This document shows, one piece after another, positions 26,222 to 33,727 of a stretch of DNA of 49,190 nucleotides. The stretch lies in NCBI RefSeq assembly GCF_001984065.1, contig NZ_LYVP01000038.1:1-49190 (forward strand). Reading direction: 5' to 3'. The stretch is from Pseudomonas sp. KK4 (GTDB taxonomy: Bacteria; Pseudomonadota; Gammaproteobacteria; Pseudomonadales; Pseudomonadaceae). Every line of letters starts with the position of its first letter. The stretch's first letter is position 1. Made by a program: the position numbers and the translations under genes. The notes beneath the pieces were generated by a model that saw only the letters and a list, made by a program, of their open reading frames with translations, did no database searches and was not told where the DNA came from.

Positions 26222-26290
26222 GCTGCGATCTTTTTGATTTGCGTTAAAAATCAAAGGGTCGCAGCCTCGTTTCACTCGACAGCTCCTACA
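26222..26290. repeat. Imperfect inverted repeat, Pseudomonas intergenic type
   Basis: The arm at 26222-26240 (starting GCTGCGATCTTTTTGATT) pairs with 26248-26265 (ending GGGTCGCAGC), with two mismatched positions and one gap. It is followed by CTCGTTTCACTCGACAGCTCCTAC. This is a second kind of short dispersed repeat, differing from the REP family elsewhere in the window. It lies in the msbA-hldE gap and may end msbA transcripts. Confidence 0.65.
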
Positions 26291-26400
26291 CCGACTCTCC
26301 TGAGGTCTTCGCGAATTCATCCCGTTGCAGTCGCCGCACAAGCCGGTGCCTGCCCTGTGTTAATATCGCGCCCCTGTTCATTTTGTATGTGGGTTGCTCC

Positions 26401-27825
26401 ATGAAGTTGTCCATGCCGCGATTCGATCAAGCCCCTGTCTTGGTGGTCGGCGATGTCATGCTCGACCGTTACTGGCATGGTGGTACCTCACGGATTTCCC
26501 CTGAGGCGCCAGTACCGGTGGTCAAGGTCGATCACATCGAGGACCGCCCGGGCGGTGCCGCCAACGTTGCGTTGAACATTGCCGCGCTCGGGGCCCCGGC
26601 CTCGCTGGTGGGTGTAACCGGCGATGATGAAGCCGCCGACAGCCTGGCCAACAGCCTCAAGGGTGCCGGCGTGCGTGCCCTGTTCCAGCGCGTTGCGCAC
26701 CAGCCGACCATCGTCAAGCTGCGGGTCATGAGCCGTCACCAGCAACTGCTGCGTATCGACTTCGAAGAACCTTTCGCCACCGACGCCCTGGCGTTGTCCG
26801 CGCAAGTCGACGAATTGCTCGAAGGCATCAAGGTGCTGGTGCTGTCCGACTACGGCAAAGGCGCACTGAAAAATCATCAGGTTCTGATTCAGGCGGCCCG
26901 TGCCCGTGGCATTCCGGTGCTGGCCGACCCCAAGGGCAAGGATTTTTCGATCTACCGGGGCGCGAGCCTGATCACGCCGAACCTCAGCGAATTCGAAACC
27001 ATCGTCGGCGGTTGTGCCGATGAGCACGAGCTGGTGAGCAAGGGCGCGCAGTTGATGCACGACCTGGACCTCGGCGCCTTGCTGGTGACCCGCGGCGAGC
27101 ACGGCATGACCCTGTTGCGTCCGGATCACCCGGCCTTGCACCTGCCGGCCCGTGCCCGTGAAGTGTTCGACGTGACCGGTGCCGGCGACACGGTGATTTC
27201 CACCCTGGCGGCGGCCATTGCTGCGGGTGAGGAATTGCCTCACGCGGTCGGCCTGGCCAACCTGGCGGCGGGCATTGTGGTCGGCAAACTCGGTACGGCA
27301 GCCATCAGTGCGCCGGAACTGCGTCGCGCGATTCAGCGTGAAGAGGGTTCGGAGCGTGGCGTGCTGGGTCTGGAGCAACTGCTGCTGGCCGTTGACGACG
27401 CCCGTGCGCACAACGAAAAGATCGTGTTCACCAACGGTTGCTTCGACATCCTGCATGCCGGTCACGTGACCTACCTGGAGCAGGCGCGGGCCCAGGGCGA
27501 TCGTCTGATCGTCGCGGTCAATGACGATGCCTCGGTCAGTCGCTTGAAAGGGCCGGGCCGGCCGATCAACAGTGTCGACCGTCGCATGGCCGTGCTGGCC
27601 GGTCTGGGGGCGGTGGACTGGGTGATCAGCTTCCCTGAAGGCACCCCGGAAAACCTGCTGCGCGAGGTCAAGCCGGATGTGCTGGTCAAAGGTGGCGATT
27701 ATGGGATCGACCAGGTGGTCGGCGCGGACATCGTGACCGCTTACGGCGGGACGGTGAAAGTGCTGGGCCTGGTGGAAAACAGCTCCACGACCGCAATCGT
27801 CGAGAAGATCCGCAAGTCTGAATGA
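26401..27825 (+). CDS. hldE: Bifunctional heptose 7-phosphate kinase/heptose 1-phosphate adenylyltransferase
   Basis: Makes ADP-heptose for WaaC and WaaF. The 474-residue protein has an N-terminal PfkB-type kinase domain (GGAANVALNIAALG about 55-70, DVTGAGDTV about 258) and a C-terminal nucleotidyltransferase domain (TNGCFDILHAGHVTYLEQAR, with the HAGH motif). The start at ATG 26401 gives MKLSMPRFDQAPVLVVGDVMLDRYW; the earlier in-frame ATG at 26383 adds six residues without reason. TAATAT at 26361-26366 may be its -10 box. In this window it supplies the donor for the upstream core operon. Confidence 0.97.
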   Translation: MKLSMPRFDQAPVLVVGDVMLDRYWHGGTSRISPEAPVPVVKVDHIEDRPGGAANVALNIAALGAPASLVGVTGDDEAADSLANSLKGAGVRALFQRVAHQPTIVKLRVMSRHQQLLRIDFEEPFATDALALSAQVDELLEGIKVLVLSDYGKGALKNHQVLIQAARARGIPVLADPKGKDFSIYRGASLITPNLSEFETIVGGCADEHELVSKGAQLMHDLDLGALLVTRGEHGMTLLRPDHPALHLPARAREVFDVTGAGDTVISTLAAAIAAGEELPHAVGLANLAAGIVVGKLGTAAISAPELRRAIQREEGSERGVLGLEQLLLAVDDARAHNEKIVFTNGCFDILHAGHVTYLEQARAQGDRLIVAVNDDASVSRLKGPGRPINSVDRRMAVLAGLGAVDWVISFPEGTPENLLREVKPDVLVKGGDYGIDQVVGADIVTAYGGTVKVLGLVENSSTTAIVEKIRKSE

Positions 27826-27830
27826 CAGAG

Positions 27831-27859
27831 ATCGGTCCCACGCTCTGCGTGGGACCGAT
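27831..27859. terminator. Perfect 13-bp palindrome between convergent genes
   Basis: ATCGGTCCCACGC (27831-27843) pairs perfectly with GCGTGGGACCGAT (27847-27859) around a three-base loop. Its right arm touches the stop codon of the minus-strand gene. It resembles the dispersed CCCACGCTCTGCGTGGG repeat common in pseudomonads. No long T-run follows on either strand. It most likely acts as a bidirectional mRNA 3' end. Confidence 0.7.
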
Positions 27860-28827
27860 TACGGGCGTGCGGTCTTGTGCGGCACGATCTTTTTCAACAG
27901 CTGCTTGGCTTTCCCGCGCAACAGCGCCAATCCCGAATGTTTCCCTGGCGGCGTCAAGCCCTGCTGGCGCACCCAATCCTTCCAGCGTATCCGCTCCTCT
28001 TTCACCACCCAACCTTCCTGCCGGGCAAAGCTTTCGGCCAGGTACAGCCCGCGCGTGCTCGCCGGGTACAACTGATCTTTTTTCAGGGTGTAGAGCTCGG
28101 CCAACGGATGGCCGTCCTGCAAGGGCATCAGGTACAGGTCGGGGCGCTTGCGGTCCAGGCGAGCCACCAGTTGATCGCCTTCCAGGCGTTCGTCGACATG
28201 GAACAGGCTCAGGGATTTGGCTTCCTTGGGCACGTCGAGGCGCAAATCGTAGATCAATTGCAAAGACGCTGTGGGCAAATGCACATAGGCCCGCGGCCGT
28301 TCGATCAGTTGCAGGTTGGCGCAACGCACCGGCCGCGCCGACCCCGACAGCGGCGACAGGCGAAAGGGCAGGGCTTCACGGTAATGCAAGGCCGAGGAGT
28401 AAGGCGCGGGCAGCCAGGTCTCGTTGAAACGGCCATTGAGCCAGCCTTCCGGGGTTTCCAGCAGGCATTCTTCGGCGATCTCCTGAATTGCCGTATGAAG
28501 CGGCAGGTTCAGCTCATGGGCCGGTACATAACCGGAGATCAGCTTGAGCACCACATCGCCCCGGTCCTGCCGACGCTGGCGCACCAGCACCCAGTAATCG
28601 CGATTCTGCCAATGCAGGGTCAGGCGCACCGAAACCCCGAGGTTGGCCAGTTCAAGGGCAAAGCGCTCGGTATCGCCGACCGCCACCGGGCGGCGACGCT
28701 GCAAAATCTGGGAAAAATTAAGCGGTCGGCCGACGCTCTGGTAACTCAGGCCTTCGGGAGTCGCTTCGACGAATAAGGGCAGGGTCTTGAAGTTGCTCGG
28801 GTTCTTTCTGATGAGCGTACGCGGCAT
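27859..28827 (-). CDS. Conserved protein of unknown function with degenerate Nudix-like box
   Basis: 322 residues starting MPRTLIRKNPSNFKTLPLF, ending in a basic tail (KAKQLLKKIVPHKTARP). It corresponds in position to PA4993. I recall relatives being labelled 'metal ABC transporter ATPase', but no Walker A or ABC signature is visible. The clearest motif is around residues 103-130: a glycine, five residues, a glutamate, then QEIAEECLL nine residues later. This resembles the Nudix box G-x5-E-x7-RE-x2-EE-x-G, with two extra residues, Gln for Arg and Leu for the last Gly. A later WLPAPYSSALHYRE segment is unassigned. It is the last gene of the minus-strand group, 33 bases after the aldo/keto reductase. 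Its function is unknown. Confidence 0.8.
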   Translation of the reverse strand: MPRTLIRKNPSNFKTLPLFVEATPEGLSYQSVGRPLNFSQILQRRRPVAVGDTERFALELANLGVSVRLTLHWQNRDYWVLVRQRRQDRGDVVLKLISGYVPAHELNLPLHTAIQEIAEECLLETPEGWLNGRFNETWLPAPYSSALHYREALPFRLSPLSGSARPVRCANLQLIERPRAYVHLPTASLQLIYDLRLDVPKEAKSLSLFHVDERLEGDQLVARLDRKRPDLYLMPLQDGHPLAELYTLKKDQLYPASTRGLYLAESFARQEGWVVKEERIRWKDWVRQQGLTPPGKHSGLALLRGKAKQLLKKIVPHKTARP

Positions 28828-28860
28828 GTCGGCTCCTGCTTAAGGCCGCGTAAGGCGGCG

Positions 28861-29673
28861 TCAGTTGCTACGTAGGACCTGGGCAACGGTCGCGACGTTA
28901 TGGGCGAGGTGCAGCGGGTTGATGGTCCCGACAATAGCACTGGCGACCCCCGGATGTTCGAACAACAACTCGAAACTGGCCCGCACCGGATCCACCCCAG
29001 GACTGAGGCAGACATGACCGCTGGCGAGGGCTTTTTTTACCAGAATGGCTTTGCCGTGAGCAGCAGCATAGTCAATGACAGGCTTTTCGGATTGTTCGTT
29101 CAGATTGTAGGTGACCATCGCGCAATCACCTTGCTCCAGCGCCTTCAGGCCGCCCTCGACCGTCTTGCCGGAAAAGCCGAACCCACGGATCTTGCCTTCG
29201 GACTTGAGTGCAGCGAGCGTTTCGTAGACCTCACAGTGGTTGAGGATTGCCAGGTCGTTGCCATCGGAATGCACCAGCACCAGGTCGATGAAGTCGGTTT
29301 CCAGACGTTGCAAGCTGCGCTCCACCGACAGTCGGGTGTGCGCGGCAGTGAAATCGTGCCGAGACTGACCGTCGGCAAACTCTTCGCCGACCTTGCTGAC
29401 GATGACCCAGTCCTGACGTTGCCCGCGCAGCAGAGGGCCGAGGCGCTCTTCGCTGCGGCCATAAGCCGGGGCGGTGTCGATCAGGTTGATGCCCAGGTCG
29501 CGAGTGAGCTTGAGCAGCCGGCGCGCGTCGTCATCGTCGGGAATCTGAAAGCCGTTGGGGTACTTGACCCCTTGATCGCGGCCAAGCTTCACAGTGCCCA
29601 GGCCCAAGGGGGATACCAGCAGCCCGGTGCTGCCGAGCGGGCGATGCAGATCATGCAGGGTCGGTACGGTCAT
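28861..29673 (-). CDS. Aldo/keto reductase family oxidoreductase
   Basis: 270-residue NADPH-dependent (by family) reductase of the TIM-barrel aldo/keto reductase superfamily; corresponds to PA4992. The catalytic tetrad can be seen as Asp and Tyr in LIDTAPAYGRSEE, Lys in VIVSKVGEE and His in LVLVHSDGND. The C-terminal SAIVGTINPLHLAHNV fits the cofactor-binding end. The start ATG overlaps the stop of the FAD oxidoreductase gene by four bases, so the two are coupled. The substrate is unknown. Confidence 0.88.
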   Translation of the reverse strand: MTVPTLHDLHRPLGSTGLLVSPLGLGTVKLGRDQGVKYPNGFQIPDDDDARRLLKLTRDLGINLIDTAPAYGRSEERLGPLLRGQRQDWVIVSKVGEEFADGQSRHDFTAAHTRLSVERSLQRLETDFIDLVLVHSDGNDLAILNHCEVYETLAALKSEGKIRGFGFSGKTVEGGLKALEQGDCAMVTYNLNEQSEKPVIDYAAAHGKAILVKKALASGHVCLSPGVDPVRASFELLFEHPGVASAIVGTINPLHLAHNVATVAQVLRSN

Positions 29674-30845
29674 GGCAGCAGTTGCTCCCAGGCAGGAACG
29701 CCCATCGGCGGTTTTGGCAATGGCGGCAGTGGCGTTGCAGGGCCAGGTTGAATCCCGTCCCGTTCAAGGCTGTTGATCACTCGATCGGCAAAATCCGGCG
29801 CCAGCGCCAATTTGGTTGGCCAGCCCACCAACAGCCGGCCTTCTTCGGCCAGAAAGGCGTTGTCGGGGCGGGTCAGGCCTGTTTGCAGGGGTTCGGCGCG
29901 ATCCACACGCAAAGTGGCCCACCGCGCGGTGCTCAGGTCGATCCAGGGCAGCAACTGGCCGAGTTCTTTCTGTGCGGTAGCGATTTGCTCGGCGGGCTCA
30001 CGGGCTACGCCGTCAGTCTCGGCGATATCGCCACCCAGGTACCAGACCCATTGACCATCGGCAGCCGGGTGGGTGGTCACGGTGATGCGCGGTTTGGTGC
30101 CGCCGCCCAGGCAGTGGGCGTACAGCGGTTTGAGGCCCGGTCCTTTGGCCATGATCATATGCAGCGGCCGGCGCTGCATGGCTGGCTGGCTCAGGCCCAG
30201 GGCTTCGAGCAGTGATGCCGTTCCGGCACCGGCACTGAGGACGATGCGTTGCGCGCGAATCTCACGCTCGTCGACCTTCAGGCCGACCAGGACGCCACCC
30301 TCCAGCAGCGGTTCGATGGTCTGCCCGGCGAGCAAGCCGTCACCCGCCAGGTCCGCCAGGCGCTGGACCAGACTCGGCACGTCGATCACCAGTTCGGCCA
30401 GGCGATAGACCTTGCCCTTGAAGCGCTTGTCTTGCAGGGCGGGGGGCAGTTGATCGCCCTTGACCTGATCCACGCGACCGCGCACGGCCTTGCTGGCGAA
30501 GAAACTGGTGAGGTTGCCGGCAATGGTGCCGGGGGACCAAAGGTAGTGGGCTTCGGACAACAGGCGCACGCCGGACAGGTCCAGCTCGCCGTTGCCGGCC
30601 AAGGCTTCGCGCCAGCGCCGGGGCATGTCGGCAATGGCTTCCGAGGCGCCGGTCAGGGCACCGTGCAGCGCGTATTTGGCGCCGCCATGGATGATGCCCT
30701 GGGACTTCATGCTCTGCCCGCCGCCGAGGCCGGCGCTTTCCACCAGCACGGTCGAAAAACCCTGGCGACGCAGGCGCGCATTCAGCCAGAGGCCGGCGAC
30801 ACCAGCGCCGACAATCAGAACGTCGGTGGAAATAACGGATGGCAT
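29670..30845 (-). CDS. FAD-dependent oxidoreductase (DAO/glycine oxidase-like)
   Basis: 391 residues. The N-terminus STDVLIVGAGVAGLWLNARLRRQGFSTVLVES is a Rossmann dinucleotide-binding motif (GxGxxG) followed by the acidic residue that contacts the FAD ribose. The sequence QSMKSQGIIHGGAKYAL is typical of the D-amino-acid-oxidase/glycerol-3-phosphate-dehydrogenase fold. It corresponds to PA4991. It probably oxidises an amine or hydroxyl substrate that cannot be named. It is translationally coupled to the aldo/keto reductase downstream, suggesting they act in one pathway. Confidence 0.88.
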   Translation of the reverse strand: MPSVISTDVLIVGAGVAGLWLNARLRRQGFSTVLVESAGLGGGQSMKSQGIIHGGAKYALHGALTGASEAIADMPRRWREALAGNGELDLSGVRLLSEAHYLWSPGTIAGNLTSFFASKAVRGRVDQVKGDQLPPALQDKRFKGKVYRLAELVIDVPSLVQRLADLAGDGLLAGQTIEPLLEGGVLVGLKVDEREIRAQRIVLSAGAGTASLLEALGLSQPAMQRRPLHMIMAKGPGLKPLYAHCLGGGTKPRITVTTHPAADGQWVWYLGGDIAETDGVAREPAEQIATAQKELGQLLPWIDLSTARWATLRVDRAEPLQTGLTRPDNAFLAEEGRLLVGWPTKLALAPDFADRVINSLERDGIQPGPATPLPPLPKPPMGVPAWEQLLP

Positions 30846-30917
30846 GCAGCGACCTCAGAGTTCAAGACGAGGGCGCAGTATACAGATTCATGCCGAACGC
30901 CATGTAGCAGCCGGGTA

Positions 30918-31250
30918 TCAGTGCCCCGCGGTCTTGGAGAAGAGCTGGATGACGACGACCCCCAACACAATCAACCCCATCCCCAGCATCGCCGGCACGT
31001 CCAGCTTCTGCCCATAAATAAACAGCGCCGCCACACTGACCATCACAATGCCCATGCCGGCCCACACGGCGTAGGCCACGCCCACCGGCACGCTGCGCAC
31101 CACCAGGGTGAGCATCCAGAAGGCGATGCCGTAACCGACGATGACCAGGATCAGCGGCAGCGGCGTGCTGATGCCTTTGACCGCTTTCATCGAAACGGTG
31201 GCGATGACTTCGGCGCAGATGGCGATGGCCAGGTAGTAGTAGGCGGTCAT
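30918..31250 (-). CDS. Small multidrug resistance (EmrE-like) transporter
   Basis: 110-residue protein with four membrane segments, the size and pattern of SMR transporters. The first segment has the conserved glutamate in YLAIAICAEVIATVSMK (Glu14), the proton and drug site. The GVAYAVWAGMGIV segment is the usual second signature. It exports cationic drugs or, in the Gdx subtype, guanidinium; the sequence does not settle which. It is divergent from the LysR gene, with a long dyad in the gap, so it is probably under LysR control. A longer frame at 30862-31257 is a shadow. Confidence 0.9.
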   Translation of the reverse strand: MTAYYYLAIAICAEVIATVSMKAVKGISTPLPLILVIVGYGIAFWMLTLVVRSVPVGVAYAVWAGMGIVMVSVAALFIYGQKLDVPAMLGMGLIVLGVVVIQLFSKTAGH

Positions 31251-31299
31251 GGGTCAATCCTCATAAAAAATGCTGCTTGCTGAGGCGGCATTTTAGAGA

Positions 31300-31339
31300 T
31301 CCCCCAGATGCGGTAAAGTCATTACCTATCTGCTGGGGA
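31300..31339. promoter_or_regulatory. Long dyad between SMR and LysR genes
   Basis: The arm TCCCCCAGATGCGGTAA (31300-31316) is matched in reverse by TTACCTATCTGCTGGGGA (31322-31339), with small gaps. The centre GGTAA-AGTCA-TTACC (31312-31326) is perfect. The right end contains the ribosome site of the LysR gene. Position and size fit a LysR-type operator acting on both divergent genes. Confidence 0.55.
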
Positions 31340-31351
31340 GATGGGTTAGCC

Positions 31352-32272
31352 ATGAGCATGCAATGGAATCTGGATCAGTTGCGACTGTTCGTCAGCGTCG
31401 CGGAGCAACGTTCGTTTTCCGCCGTGGCGCGCGGCCAGCGCAAGGCGCAGTCGGCGGTCAGCAGTGCAATCGCCTTGCTGGAGGAGGACCTGGGCGTGAG
31501 CCTGTTCGACCGCAGCAGCGGTCGGCAGCCCAGACTTACGGAAGCGGGTACGGCCTTGCTTGATGAGGCTCGGGAAGTCCTGCGCCAGTGCGAGCGCCTC
31601 AATGGCCGGGCGCTGGCAATGATGCGCGGCCAGGAAGCACGATTGCGTCTGGCCCAGGATGAAGCGATGCCCTATCAGCCCGTGATTGAAAGCCTGGAAG
31701 CCCTGGCCGAGCGCTTTCCCAGCCTGGAAGTGCAATTGACCAGTGCCGCCCAGGGCGAAGTGGCGCGAAAACTGGTGGAGCGCCGCGCCGATCTGGGCCT
31801 GCTGTTCTTTCATGATCAGATTCCCGAAGCCTTGGAGCGGCGGGTGCTGGGCAGTGTGGAAATGGTCACCGTGTGCGGCGTCGACCATCCGCTGGCGCAA
31901 CAGACGCAGGTCGATCGCCAGCAATTGGCGCAGCACCGTCAGTTGCTGATGTCGACCCAGTCCAGCCTTTATCCGGGCAGTGAACCGGCCAGTCCGCAAG
32001 TCTGGCGGGCCGACAGTTTCTATGTGATGGCCGAATGGCTGGTTCGCGGCCTCGGCTGGGCCTGGTTGCCGCGGCATGTGGTGCAATACCCGACCTATCA
32101 CGACCAGATGGTCGAATTAAGCAGCGAATGGACCCCGCCCGCGCTGGTGGTGGAGCTGGTCTGGCGTCGCGATGAGCCGCTCGGGCCGGCGGCGCGCTGG
32201 CTCGCGGAACGTTTTGCCGTGCACCTGCAGGCGATCGGCGAAAAACCCGATAAACTCCGCCGCCATGAATAG
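31352..32272 (+). CDS. LysR-family transcriptional regulator
   Basis: 306-residue regulator. Residues 1-65 form the winged helix-turn-helix (MSMQWNLDQLRLFVSVAEQRSFSAVARGQRKAQSAVSSAIALLEEDLGVSLFDR), followed by an effector-binding domain. The ATG at 31352 is preceded by GGGGAG eleven bases upstream; ATG 31358 is an alternative. It corresponds to PA4989. As is common for LysR genes, it faces its likely target, the SMR gene, and probably the redox genes behind it. The effector is unknown. Its 3' end overlaps waaA by eight bases. Confidence 0.9.
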   Translation: MSMQWNLDQLRLFVSVAEQRSFSAVARGQRKAQSAVSSAIALLEEDLGVSLFDRSSGRQPRLTEAGTALLDEAREVLRQCERLNGRALAMMRGQEARLRLAQDEAMPYQPVIESLEALAERFPSLEVQLTSAAQGEVARKLVERRADLGLLFFHDQIPEALERRVLGSVEMVTVCGVDHPLAQQTQVDRQQLAQHRQLLMSTQSSLYPGSEPASPQVWRADSFYVMAEWLVRGLGWAWLPRHVVQYPTYHDQMVELSSEWTPPALVVELVWRRDEPLGPAARWLAERFAVHLQAIGEKPDKLRRHE

Positions 32273-33539
32273 ATCTCTCTACACCGTGCTGTTTTACCTG
32301 GGGCTGCCGTTGGTGGCGATTCGGCTGTGGCTGCGGGCGCGCAAGGCGCCGGCGTATGCCAGGCGCGTTGGCGAGCGCTTCTCCTATGGCATGCCGACGA
32401 TGAAGCCCGGAGGTATCTGGGTGCACGCGGTGTCGGTGGGCGAAAGCATTGCCGCCGCGCCAATGATCCGCGCCCTGTTGCAACGTTATCCACAGCTCCC
32501 GATCACCGTGACCTGTATGACCCCGACCGGCTCGGAGCGCATCCAGGCACTGTTTGCCAATGAACCGCGCATCCAGCACTGCTACCTGCCCTACGACTTG
32601 CCGTGCGCGGCGAAGCGTTTTCTTGATCGTGTCCAGCCGAAACTGGCAGTGATCATGGAAACCGAGCTTTGGCCCAACCATATCCACCAATGCGCCAAGC
32701 GCGGGATTCCCGTGGCCCTGGCCAATGCACGATTGTCCGAGCGCTCGGCCAGAGGCTATGGCCGGTTCGGCAAACTGACCGGGCCGATGCTTGCCGAGAT
32801 GAGCCTGTTCGCCGTGCAGACCGAAGCCGAAGCGCAGCGTTTCCGGGAGTTGGGCGCACGGGATGAGACCGTTGAAGTCACCGGTTCGATCAAGTTCGAC
32901 CTGACCATCGACCCGCAACTGCTGCAGCGCGCCACCGAACTGCGCGGGCAGTGGCAAGCCCAGGAACGTCCGGTGTGGATCGCCGCCAGCACCCACGACG
33001 GTGAAGACGAAGTGGTACTGGCCGCCCATCGCCGGTTGCTGGCGAGCCATCCCGATGCGTTGCTGATTCTGGTGCCAAGGCACCCGGAGCGCTTTGACTC
33101 GATGTTCGAATTGTGCCGCCAGCAGGGTTTCGCCACGGTCCGCCGCTCCACGGGCGAGGCGGTGACTGCCGATACGTCAGTGTTGCTAGGCGATACGATG
33201 GGCGAATTGCTGTTTCTCTACGCCCTGGCCGACAGCGCTTTCGTCGGGGGCAGCCTGGTGCCCAACGGCGGGCATAACCTTTTGGAGCCGGCAGCCCTGG
33301 CCAAACCGGTGTTGAGTGGTCCGCACCTGTTCAACTTCCTCGAAATCGCCGCGCAACTGCGCAGTGCCGGCGCGTTGCAGGAAGTGGACGATGCCGAAGG
33401 GCTGGCATTGGCGGTACAACGCCTGTTCGAATTACCGCAGGATGCGCAACGCATGGCGCAGGCGGGGCTGACGGTGATGCGTCGCAACCAAGGCGCGTTG
33501 CAGCGTTTGCTGGATGGGTTGGGACGGTTGATCGACTGA
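32265..33539 (+). CDS. waaA: 3-deoxy-D-manno-octulosonic acid (Kdo) transferase
   Basis: Transfers Kdo from CMP-Kdo to lipid IVA on the inner membrane, the base of the LPS core. The 424-residue GT30 protein has an N-terminal membrane anchor (MNRSLYTVLFYLGLPLVAIRLWLRARK), the motif METELWPNH and the donor-site GGSLVPNGGHNLLEPAAL. The ATG at 32265 lies inside the LysR gene's end; upstream in-frame starts are within that gene. The LPS function is separate from its regulator neighbour, though read-through from LysR is possible. Confidence 0.96.
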   Translation: MNRSLYTVLFYLGLPLVAIRLWLRARKAPAYARRVGERFSYGMPTMKPGGIWVHAVSVGESIAAAPMIRALLQRYPQLPITVTCMTPTGSERIQALFANEPRIQHCYLPYDLPCAAKRFLDRVQPKLAVIMETELWPNHIHQCAKRGIPVALANARLSERSARGYGRFGKLTGPMLAEMSLFAVQTEAEAQRFRELGARDETVEVTGSIKFDLTIDPQLLQRATELRGQWQAQERPVWIAASTHDGEDEVVLAAHRRLLASHPDALLILVPRHPERFDSMFELCRQQGFATVRRSTGEAVTADTSVLLGDTMGELLFLYALADSAFVGGSLVPNGGHNLLEPAALAKPVLSGPHLFNFLEIAAQLRSAGALQEVDDAEGLALAVQRLFELPQDAQRMAQAGLTVMRRNQGALQRLLDGLGRLID

Positions 33540-33540
33540 C

Positions 33541-33568
33541 CTGAAGCCTGAAACCTGAAACCTGAAAC
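33541..33568 (+). repeat. Tandem heptamer repeat (CTGAAAC)
   Basis: Four heptamers in a row: CTGAAGC then three copies of CTGAAAC, starting directly after the waaA stop. It abuts the inverted repeat that follows. Copy number could vary between strains; no function is evident. Confidence 0.8.
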
Positions 33569-33570
33569 CT

Positions 33571-33700
33571 GTGGCGAGGGAGCTTGCTCCCGTCCGGCTG
33601 CGAAGCAGTCGTAAACCGGCCATTGCGCTGGGTCAGTCGAAATGCATTCGCTGGTTTTGGGGCCGCTACGCGACCCAGCGGGAGCAAGCTCCCTCGCCAC
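33571..33700. repeat. Inverted repeat pair, GGCGAGGGAGCTTGCTCCC family
   Basis: Two 21-base copies in perfect inverse orientation (33571-33591 and 33680-33700), with a further nine-base inverted pair inside (GCTGGGTC near 33629 and GACCCAGC near 33672). This is a REP family different from the one at 6486, 13613, 37565 and 41936. It lies between the convergent waaA and tolC genes and probably forms both 3' ends. Confidence 0.85.
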
Positions 33701-33727
33701 TAAAAGCCTTTCAGCAGGATGGGTCTG

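Noticed and set aside
24374..26341. 655-codon minus-strand frame opposite msbA
   Set aside because: Shadow of msbA; no domain is recognisable, and the msbA motifs are complete.
30862..31257. 131-codon minus-strand frame overlapping the SMR gene
   Set aside because: Out of frame with a clear four-helix SMR protein; its translation is Arg/His-rich and of low complexity.
33541..33710. CRISPR-like array from repeated sequences after waaA
   Set aside because: The repeats are a short heptamer array and one inverted pair, not direct repeats with unique spacers.
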